Below are positions 17,001 through 21,637 of a DNA stretch of 27,821 nucleotides, piece after piece. Under the pieces are notes generated by a model. It ran no database searches. It had not been told where the DNA came from and saw only the letters and a program-made list of their open reading frames with translations. Origin of the DNA: Lentzea aerocolonigenes (GTDB lineage Bacteria; Actinomycetota; Actinomycetes; Mycobacteriales; Pseudonocardiaceae); the NCBI RefSeq assembly GCF_000955955.1, contig NZ_JYJG01000112.1, positions 1-27,821 of the forward strand, read 5' to 3'. How positions within the stretch are numbered: position 1 is the first letter of the stretch; each line of letters starts with the position of its first letter. The position numbers were made by a program, and so were the translations under genes.

Positions 17001-18796
17001 AGCGCCCGATCATCGAGAGCGCTCAACGCGAGGCGTTCACCGATACCGATGCGGGTCGGGCGGCGTTCCGTGCCTGGGCGCATCAGTTGTGGGACACGGT
17101 CAACAACACGCCGCGGTTGGCGCAGGACCCGGAGTTGCTCGCGGGCGAGATCTTCAACCACGACAAGGGTTACAACCGGGCGACGAACTTCGCGCAGCAG
17201 TCGGCGCTCGCGTCGATCATGGGTCCGCCGCCGCTGGCTGAAGCGGTCGGTAGCCGTCCGCGGCCGGAGGAGGACACGTCGGCGAGGGCGATGTGGTTGT
17301 TCCAGGTGCTCGCGGAGGCACAGGTCATTCCGTCGGATGCCAGTGTCGGCCCGGAACAGTTCACCGCTGCCGTGAACGACAACCGTGCCGAGCTTGAAGC
17401 GGGTATCGGTGTGCAGCTCGACGATCGGCTTGTTGCCGAGTTGCGCGAGGAGTTGCAGTCCTACGGCATGGTCGACGACGACGCGAGCGACGTGGACGAG
17501 CCGGGCACGAGCGCACCGGCTATCAGCGTCGACGACCAGCTCACGGTGTTGACGACCGGCGCGATGGAGAACGCCTCGCCGCTGATGAAGTCGGTGGAGA
17601 GCACTCTGCGGTCGAACCCGCGGAAGTACCTCCACCACGAGGCGGGACTGCACCTGCTGCAGGCGTCGGTGGTTCTGCACACCAGGACTCCCGATGTCGT
17701 CGACCTCGTCGACCAGCACGGCCTCGACGCTGTGGCGAGGGCTTTCAACGAGCAGTTCGAGCGGCCTGTCATCGAGACCGAGCAGCTGCGGGCGTTCGGC
17801 GGCGGTGACCGTGCGGCGTTCGGCAACTGGGCGCATCAGTTGTGGGACACGATCGGCAACACGCCCCGGCTGCAGGATCCCGAGGAGCTCGCGGGCGAGA
17901 TCTTCAACCACGACAAGGGGTACAACCGCGCGACGAACTTCGCGCAGCAGGTCGCGCTCGCCGATGTCATGGGGCCGCCGTCGCTCAGTGACGCCATCAG
18001 CCAGCGTCCGGTGCAGGGCGACGACCCCGCCGCGTGGGTGTACCAGGTGTTCTCCGACGCGGGGCTCATCGCCGCCGACGGCACGGACACCGCGACCAGG
18101 TTCACCGAGCTGGTCGAGCAGCACCGTGCCGAGCTCGAACCAGGCCTCGGCAGGCTCGACGACGAGCGCATCGCCGACCTGCGGCAGGAGCTCGTCGACA
18201 TGGTGATGCTCGACGACGACATCCCCGAGCAAGCCGATCCCGTCGATGACGTCCCGGCGCAGCCCGATCCCGTGGTCGACACCTCGGCGCAGGCTGATCC
18301 CGTGGTCGACACCCCGCCGCAAGCCGACCCCGTCGGCGACACGTTGCGGCACGTGGCCAACGACGTGCTGGCGCGTCCTGCCCCGCCGCCCACGACGCCG
18401 AACGGTCTGTACGCCGCCGTCGCGCACGTCACGCACGGCGACGCGGCGACGTTGCGCAAGCACGTGGTGAACAGGGCCGCCAACGATCCGAACATGGCCA
18501 GGGCGGCGGCCGACTTCACCGCTGACAGGCCGATGCGGCCAGGACATCTCAACGGCGCGCTGGTGGAGAACCTCAACTGGAGCCTGCGGCCCGACCAGGA
18601 CGAGAATCAGAGCGCGGGCAACGCGCGTGACCTGCTCGGGCACCTGATCGCGAGCCACCTGGGCGTGAACGTGGTGATCCACCAGGGCGGTCCGCCGATC
18701 GTGCTCGCGCCGCTGGGCGGCCACAGCCAGAGGTCCGTGGAGGTCGAACTGGTCATGGTCAACGGGCAGGCCACGTACCGGCCGCGCCAGAGGTAG
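10991..18796 (+). CDS. Giant multidomain secreted protein, C-terminal half (continuation of 3490 ORF)
   Basis: A 2,601-codon ORF whose nominal GTG start lacks a Shine-Dalgarno; it is really the continuation of the preceding ORF. Order: acidic Ser/Asp linker (1-35); six beta-rich modules forming three tandem A-B pairs (~57-1527); an Ala/Glu/Arg coiled coil (~1535-1795); an 8-residue Pro/Glu/Ser repeat; a second OmpA-like segment (LSLDFPPGSTSLT, ~1835-1920) that matches the one in the N-terminal half; two tandem copies of a ~250-residue domain (~1928-2410) with conserved YLHHEAGL, WAHQLWDT and FNHDKGYNRATNFAQQ; a 10-residue DPVVDT repeat; and a C-terminal ~150-residue region (2452-2601). The end has OTU-protease-like order (NGLYAAVAHV, ATLRKHVVNRA, ARDLLGHLIASHLGVNVVI) but no catalytic Cys at the expected place. 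Function is unproven; architecture suggests a polymorphic-toxin-like giant. Confidence 0.8.
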   Translation: MIPERSDSLSSEDFLSADDASVSDGSVSDEDFASVADGLPSFFQDGAALGTIAAVEVNGGQEITQAVTGLLPQRAGVTARGVDQIAPALTENFESFLGNGRNFQIKVGKDWFEANVKAALGTRTESGLARQTKIDFTAQSGNSTSQTGTIGTAGDVGGAITAGMAVGATGTIAGKAALARPVTSTTTGTSTTDQRAIRSTDEAFGAKVPVTFQVTLTDARGNQVGTPVSVEQEVGLQIPGDLTAITPADPSLTETPWTTTPEHAAPEAVTDLDAAKAFEDVARQLHPSVTKLGAPGRTALQEFLSPSTIRDNLGAALHGWVVSPDLSSPHGSRGGVVRMRAVPVSVELVGTTASANLRVHESAGISTGLSAATKSGFDAGVTVGGGATVKDKVGGTATVSVGYSARTTESSSAGTSATVKTGIQVKGELGLYRTKMRLEFQTPHGTTIPVTATGYLRAGLPEASAANLPVPPDAPTTVAVPTPEPKFPPPYLASAAAAGAVKVGSFEPAAEVQSQVEGALRGIPGFGKFLPSFADAASDPRRAGKNMQNLADQLENLRKLTTELSPTALQSQMDSLLGAGVQVQLKRQGLATNDFVNVTVKARMTNPVHLGQADARNVRGSASTGPKLDSATTTQKGWSAGVEGKVVIPASNKMTTATPTPSVGAKFTSTTATKTSAGPTVGSTRSTGGSPNAQLFQHDVTFDVEITKFSRNRAWVKRLTPGSPWLQVPEPKTIAKTGVNLQEISGKANLWVSDGSTMSSDPAAFAPGAAAAPVVLANPPTIQQLLTAPKPPTWPFMHVEAVANTEAVRDAAIAALNASGDTALTVPGTEARNRIDKLFSPESIKANLPTLVGKGMTEGGMKYGRRVADRVGAVGMAVGLSNPKLVSISDDVGVEAAHAGGFKAGESTTDSRSVDVTAGLNTPMRPTKGAVGSTALGGTAKWTPWSKSKTTGTEATGSVDRNKAMPATGRTVLVQLDAQVTVVGESRAGNTVRKGSSSVAGSVVSLPGGVFVRVSEDVARDMGVLPSVETTAAPVEQGTMAPPSTLREGEPGALGLGLVEQVPDLSDLVPQLRENLGKLGRNLLPKSVLDDSMNNLRRLTDLTSDASVKALVDSALDGGVPLLVHNPGVFSKDTYQVTLKATPGTPVFEGAVNDGVEIEHTATGALAVSRTTGSATGWGVGLKVPGSALPKTGDANLSANVGGSAAVNAGQTHSRSRTESTTKQQGQLRVGSGPAVRYTVPVTFELVAEKGTKELGRATSGQLDMSVRVHADNQKTTADPAPFASRATTRPAEDGDPASAQAWQEPSAKLPQFASVENLRGAQVLQDAAVRALRGAGAQSGITGKGTGAMNALRSALALESLQTNLSGMLDGAFEVPGLHEASLTTSQHARVKVYAKLVNPRLEALSDGVGVFLPSSTVSTASSEAKHSETGDVSVALAPGGVASKKPDVAASASGAEIRHAAEDSAALSGGTTHNPASMLKVEGRTSLVGYDVEYRVVADLGRGRVGVVDVSVPGSAQVRMFAVDAPAALGRPLSEDLGTAQTSVHDAAKAWRGAEVAADQARHAAQKVINEVAPRLAAVTTGLGEVEAAGRAVTGATTDLETAQRLRIEEEQAVARAQSAVDKAAEAVYEAELTAAMAEQAALAARLEVDEATAREQAAREGSGEARDAAAARDQAVREHQDLLAAASRSAELAARARDLHSELAIDLGSAQAREAASEGAVRAAEEDLRQAQTLLDTARAGHESAVRAEQDLRADVTRAETEVGRTRAEAARAQQAWWQAKTMVDQEVGRFNVAAEPPTSPEPESPTSPEPESPASSGPESPASAPVSPAPELSLDFPPGSTSLTFQQLVDLEAMTERLAQVQATRAASGLPAPVVEITGDRAAHVAELLSREVTVEIEVAPGRADAADVHVRLDTAAPVAPDLDEQLSGLATTAMENASPLMKSVEAVLTSSPQKYLHHEAGLNLLRASVVLDTRTDEIAGLISRHGVDHVADAFIRQFERPIIESAQREAFTDTDAGRAAFRAWAHQLWDTVNNTPRLAQDPELLAGEIFNHDKGYNRATNFAQQSALASIMGPPPLAEAVGSRPRPEEDTSARAMWLFQVLAEAQVIPSDASVGPEQFTAAVNDNRAELEAGIGVQLDDRLVAELREELQSYGMVDDDASDVDEPGTSAPAISVDDQLTVLTTGAMENASPLMKSVESTLRSNPRKYLHHEAGLHLLQASVVLHTRTPDVVDLVDQHGLDAVARAFNEQFERPVIETEQLRAFGGGDRAAFGNWAHQLWDTIGNTPRLQDPEELAGEIFNHDKGYNRATNFAQQVALADVMGPPSLSDAISQRPVQGDDPAAWVYQVFSDAGLIAADGTDTATRFTELVEQHRAELEPGLGRLDDERIADLRQELVDMVMLDDDIPEQADPVDDVPAQPDPVVDTSAQADPVVDTPPQADPVGDTLRHVANDVLARPAPPPTTPNGLYAAVAHVTHGDAATLRKHVVNRAANDPNMARAAADFTADRPMRPGHLNGALVENLNWSLRPDQDENQSAGNARDLLGHLIASHLGVNVVIHQGGPPIVLAPLGGHSQRSVEVELVMVNGQATYRPRQR
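11160..15570 (+). repeat. Three tandem pairs of beta-rich modules within the giant protein
   Basis: Two module types alternate. Type A starts near 11160, 12515 and 14150 with an amphipathic helical stretch (for example LVPQLRENLGKLGRNLLPK) and then strands rich in Thr/Val/Gly. Type B starts near 11790, 13375 and 14930 with a helix and the conserved phrase FLSPSTIRDNL / LFSPESIKANL / ALALESLQTNL. It is followed by alternating Gly/Thr/Ser strands such as VTVGGGATVKDKVGG. The A-B pair recurs about every 1.35-1.6 kb. Copies are strongly diverged, so this is an old protein-level triplication. I do not recognise the fold; the alternating strands could form a beta-barrel or a stacked beta structure. 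Confidence 0.6.
16391..16462 (+). repeat. 24-bp tandem repeat, Pro/Glu/Ser linker (3 units)
   Basis: Units at 16391-16414 and 16415-16438 are identical 24-mers encoding an octapeptide of the type PTSPEPES. A third, degenerate unit follows at 16439-16462 (PASSGPES). The array joins the coiled coil to the second OmpA-like segment and is a typical flexible linker that expands by slippage. Confidence 0.85.
16771..18220 (+). repeat. Recent tandem duplication of a ~253-residue unknown domain
   Basis: Copy 1 (about 16771-17480) and copy 2 (about 17530-18220) have a 759-bp period, measured between the ATG of MENASPLMKSVE at 16805 and at 17564. Long nucleotide stretches are almost identical, for example the GEIFNHDKGYNRATNFAQQ coding region. 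Invariant motifs in both are MENASPLMKSVE, KYLHHEAGL, AHQLWDT, NTPRL and GEIFNHDKGYNRATNFAQQ. The paired His and His-Asp motifs suggest a metal or catalytic site. I do not recognise the family. Confidence 0.85.
18236..18340 (+). repeat. 30-bp (10-residue) tandem repeat before the C-terminal domain
   Basis: About three and a half units of the pattern DPVxD(V/T)xxQ(A/P) run from 18236: DPVDDVPAQP, DPVVDTSAQA, DPVVDTPPQA and DPVGDT. It is an acidic, Pro-containing linker between the duplicated domain and the C-terminal OTU-like region. It marks where a variable C-terminal domain would be swapped in polymorphic systems. Confidence 0.85.
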
Positions 18797-18806
18797 CCCG
18801 CCACAG

Positions 18807-18840
18807 CCAGCTTGCAGGCGCAGCGGAGAGCTGCGGCTGG
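18807..18840 (+). terminator. Candidate hairpin terminator after the giant gene
   Basis: Starting 11 nt after the TAG at 18794-18796, an outer stem CCAGC/GCTGG encloses a perfect inner stem CGCAGC-GGAGA-GCTGCG (18819-18835). There is no U-tract, which is common for actinobacterial terminators. It would separate the giant operon from the ROK gene. The rest of the gap to 19049 (about 210 bp) shows no supported gene. Confidence 0.4.
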
Positions 18841-19019
18841 ACGTCAGCATCCTGCCCGACCTCTGATCAACGCGGAACCAACCGCCACGCCGCGGAACAG
18901 AATGCCGTGATGGCGCACAAGCATCAGCCGACCGGCCTAGCGCGCGAACGCTGACGCCTACACAGAGTTGCCTCCGTCGGCGCTTATCCAACCTGTGGTT
19001 GACGGTACAAACATCCTGG

Positions 19020-19031
19020 TCGATGCATCGA
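19020..19031. promoter_or_regulatory. 12-bp perfect palindrome upstream of the ROK promoter
   Basis: TCGATGCATCGA is perfectly symmetric and ends 18 bp upstream of the -35 of the ROK gene promoter. ROK repressors bind inverted repeats and often control their own operon, so this is a candidate autoregulatory operator. Binding is inference. Confidence 0.3.
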
Positions 19032-19049
19032 TAACACTTCTGCCGACCG

Positions 19050-19078
19050 TTGAAAGAACCGCTTCAAAAACCTATGAA
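19050..19078 (+). promoter_or_regulatory. Sigma-70-type promoter for the ROK regulator gene
   Basis: TTGAAA (19050-19055) and TATGAA (19073-19078) are separated by exactly 17 bp in a locally AT-rich stretch. Transcription would start near 19085, leaving about 40 nt of leader containing the GAGGA ribosome site. A 5-bp inverted repeat (TTGAA at 19050, TTCAA at 19063) overlaps the spacer and could also be an operator half-pair. Confidence 0.6.
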
Positions 19079-19124
19079 GATCACGTACTGTGCCCGGTCG
19101 GAGCGCAGTACGAGGAACAGGTTC

Positions 19125-20174
19125 ATGCGACTGAGGCATTCGGGCGATCTACGGCGGGCACACCGTGTCGAGGTCATGCGGTGCTTCTACGGTGGCGAAC
19201 CGCGGACCCGGTTGGAGCTGGCGAGCCGGCTCGGCCTGTCCGTCGCCACGATCGGCACCATCGCCGGTGAGCTGACGAAAGCCGGATTCCTGAAGGAAAC
19301 GGCCGGTCCGCGCACTGGTGGCGGACGTCCGGCGACGCAGCTGACGTTGCGCGGCGGCGGCTCGCTGGTGGTGGGGGTGGACGTCACCGACAAGCACGTG
19401 ACGGCCGAGTTGTTCGACCAGGCGATGGCGCGACTGGCCCGGAAACGGTTGCCAGTGCTGGAGAGCGCGCCGCAAGCAGTGGTCGAGCAGGTTCTCGCGG
19501 CCGTGGCGGCGGTTCGGCAGCAGGTGTACGAGGCGCCGGTCCGCGCGATCGGGGTCAGCCTGCCGGAGCACCGGTTCCGGGCGCTGCTCGAACGACGCTG
19601 TGACGTGCCGGTGGTGCTGGACCAGCCGTTGAAGGCGATGACGCTGGCCGAGCAGACGTTCGGCGCGGCGCGGGACCAGGACGACGTGATCGTGGTCGAC
19701 CTGGGTGCCGGTACCGGACTGGGAGTGGTGTCCGGCGGCCGGTTGCTGCGCGGTGCGACGAACAGCGCGGGGGAGTGGGGACACGCTGTCCTGCACGCCG
19801 ACGCACTGATGGACCTGCTCGACGGCAGCCCGTTTCTCGTGCCAGGCGACCAGGAGGCAACGGTCGCGCGGTTCGCGGAAGCCGTGCGGCAGGGCGACTC
19901 CACGGCGCTGGAGACGCTCAACCGGTTCTCACGCGAGCTCGCCCTGGCCCTCGCCGGCGCCGTCGCCCTGCTCGACCCCGGGCTGATCGTGTTCGGCGGC
20001 TGGATCGGCGCCGCGCTCGGTGAGCCACTCGTGGCAGCGGTCACCCCGGTGATCAAGGAGTACGCGCTCGGTACCTGTTTCGAAGCGGCGACCGCCTCTC
20101 TGGGCGGGCACCAGGACAACCCGGTGTCCCTCGGCATGGCCGTGCTCGCCTTCGAAACCCACCTGCTCGACTGA
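19125..20174 (+). CDS. ROK-family transcriptional regulator
   Basis: A protein of 349 residues. I start at ATG 19125, which has GAGGA 8 nt upstream; an in-frame ATG at 19074 lies inside the predicted promoter. Residues ~12-55 form a winged helix-turn-helix (LELASRLGLSVATIGTIAGELTKAGFL). The rest is the ROK sugar-kinase-like fold, with VVDLGAGTGLGVVSGG and AGEWGH. The usual zinc-binding CxCGxxGCxE segment after the GH motif is absent, and the DxGxT kinase phosphate loop is not recognisable, so it should be a regulator without kinase activity. The next gene, a sugar-binding lipoprotein, starts 22 nt after its stop and is probably in the same transcript. It is therefore a likely sugar-responsive repressor of local uptake or hydrolase genes. 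The ligand is unknown. Confidence 0.9.
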   Translation: MRLRHSGDLRRAHRVEVMRCFYGGEPRTRLELASRLGLSVATIGTIAGELTKAGFLKETAGPRTGGGRPATQLTLRGGGSLVVGVDVTDKHVTAELFDQAMARLARKRLPVLESAPQAVVEQVLAAVAAVRQQVYEAPVRAIGVSLPEHRFRALLERRCDVPVVLDQPLKAMTLAEQTFGAARDQDDVIVVDLGAGTGLGVVSGGRLLRGATNSAGEWGHAVLHADALMDLLDGSPFLVPGDQEATVARFAEAVRQGDSTALETLNRFSRELALALAGAVALLDPGLIVFGGWIGAALGEPLVAAVTPVIKEYALGTCFEAATASLGGHQDNPVSLGMAVLAFETHLLD

Positions 20175-20196
20175 ACTTCCGAGGGGATCCAGTTCC

Positions 20197-21474
20197 ATGG
20201 GGCAAAACCGCCCGTTCAGAGCCATGCCCGCAGTCGTGGCGTGCCTGGTCGCGACCGCCTGTGCCACCGCCGCGCCACCGCCGACGCCCGAACCCGAGGT
20301 GACGGTCGCGGTGTGGGGAAGTGACCAGGACGCCAAGACCTACCAGCAGCGCGTCGACCTCGCGAGCGACCGCGTCGCCGGCGTGAACGTCAAGCTGTTG
20401 CACGTCAAGGACGGCGACTACGGCACGAAGATCGGCAAGATGCTCGCGGACGGCAACCCGCCCGACATCATCGAGGTGGCCGAGTCCGTGCACAGCTACA
20501 GCAGCAAGAACCAGCTGCTGCCGCTCGACAACTTCATCGGCAGCGAGAAGCTCGATCTCGCCGGGAGGTTCGGCGAACGGGCCGCGCACTCCTACGACCG
20601 CGACGGCAAGACGTGGGCGCTGCCGGACCGCAGCGGGCCGATGGTCCTGTACTACAACAAGGATCTCTTCGACAAGGACGGCGTCGCCTATCCGACCGCG
20701 GACTGGAAGTGGCCGGACTTCCTGGCCGCCGCGCAGAAGCTGACGGTCCGCGACGGCGACAAGACCATGCGGTACGGCTTCGCGGCGGGCGACTGGTGGC
20801 CGTGGTGGATGGCGTTCATGCTGCAGAACGGCGGTAAGGTCCTCGACGAGGCCGGCAACCCGGTGATCAACTCGCCGGAGAACGTCAAGGCGATGCAGTT
20901 CTACGCGGACCTGGTCAACAAGCACCACGTCGCGCCGTCCAAAAAGGACTACGAGGCGCTCAAGGTCTCCAGCCCCGACCAGCTCTTCGCCCAGGGCAAC
21001 GCCGCCATGATCATGACCGGCTTCTGGAACATCGCCTCGCTCAAGGACGCCCCGCAGGTTCGCTGGGGCATCTCGCCGCTGTTCAAGAACACCAAGCAGG
21101 CGACGATCTCCTTCCAGAGCGGCCTCGCGATCACGAAGTCGAGCAAGCGTCCCGAGCTCGCGTTCAAGGTGCTCGACTTCCTGACCAGCGCCGAGGGGCA
21201 GAAGCCGATCGCCACCAGCGGCCAGGACGCGCCGGCCAACCGCGAGGTGCAGGACAGCGACGACTTCCTGCGCCCGGCGTGGACGATCGCGGACGTCAAC
21301 ATGTCCGCGTTCAAGGAGTCCGCGGAGTTCGCCTACACGCCACCGATGACGCCGGACTGGGGCGGCATGCAGAAGGCGTTCGGCACGATCATCGGTGAGA
21401 TCTGCGACGGCCTGGTCACGCCCAAGGACGGCCTCGCGGCGGCCCAGCGTTCCCTGGAGAACCTGGGCAAATGA
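20197..21474 (+). CDS. ABC transporter sugar-binding lipoprotein (solute-binding family 1)
   Basis: A protein of 425 residues. ATG 20197 has GAGGGG about 10 nt upstream. A short signal ends in a lipobox-like VATAC with Cys22 as the probable lipidated residue. The mature part has family 1 extracellular sugar-binding landmarks: EVTVAVWG, IGKMLADGNPPDIIEV, GKTWALPDRSGPMVLYYNKDLFDKDG, FLAAAQKLT, GNAAMIMTGFWNI and FKVLDFLTSAEGQ. It would capture oligosaccharides at the cell surface for an ABC importer. Neither permease nor ATPase genes follow, so this is an orphan binding protein that must use permeases encoded elsewhere. It shares an operon with the ROK regulator and is closed by the terminator at 21480-21510. 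The ligand is not predictable; the surroundings suggest hemicellulose or pectin oligosaccharides. Confidence 0.92.
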   Translation: MGQNRPFRAMPAVVACLVATACATAAPPPTPEPEVTVAVWGSDQDAKTYQQRVDLASDRVAGVNVKLLHVKDGDYGTKIGKMLADGNPPDIIEVAESVHSYSSKNQLLPLDNFIGSEKLDLAGRFGERAAHSYDRDGKTWALPDRSGPMVLYYNKDLFDKDGVAYPTADWKWPDFLAAAQKLTVRDGDKTMRYGFAAGDWWPWWMAFMLQNGGKVLDEAGNPVINSPENVKAMQFYADLVNKHHVAPSKKDYEALKVSSPDQLFAQGNAAMIMTGFWNIASLKDAPQVRWGISPLFKNTKQATISFQSGLAITKSSKRPELAFKVLDFLTSAEGQKPIATSGQDAPANREVQDSDDFLRPAWTIADVNMSAFKESAEFAYTPPMTPDWGGMQKAFGTIIGEICDGLVTPKDGLAAAQRSLENLGK

Positions 21475-21479
21475 GCGCT

Positions 21480-21510
21480 CGGTGGGCGGGACTCTCCCTC
21501 CCGCCCACCG
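21480..21510 (+). terminator. Strong hairpin terminator after the sugar-binding protein gene
   Basis: A perfect 12-bp stem (CGGTGGGCGGGA with TCCCGCCCACCG) and a 7-nt loop begin 6 nt after the stop codon at 21474. The T-rich tail is weak (GGTTCGGTTC). It insulates the ROK-binding protein operon from the next gene, which has its own promoter. Confidence 0.8.
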
Positions 21511-21532
21511 GGTTCGGTTCTGCCGGGATCGA

Positions 21533-21561
21533 TTGACGATCTATGAAGTGCCAGCTATGTT
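21533..21561 (+). promoter_or_regulatory. Sigma-70-type promoter for the LamG/Ig/GH43-remnant gene
   Basis: TTGACG (21533-21538) and TATGTT (21556-21561) are separated by exactly 17 bp. The predicted start near 21568 leaves a leader of about 70 nt before ATG 21638, which has GGGAAAG upstream. Its geometry matches the ROK gene promoter. Confidence 0.6.
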
Positions 21562-21637
21562 GGCGTTCACATCTGGGACTGTCCGCGTGTTCCCCTTTCA
21601 CCCCGGCACTGTCGAGTGCCCGTCGGGAAAGACCGGC

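Noticed and set aside
18968..19270. A 100-codon ORF as an immunity protein for the giant
   Set aside because: It overlaps the ROK gene start in another frame, has no ribosome site and resembles no known protein.
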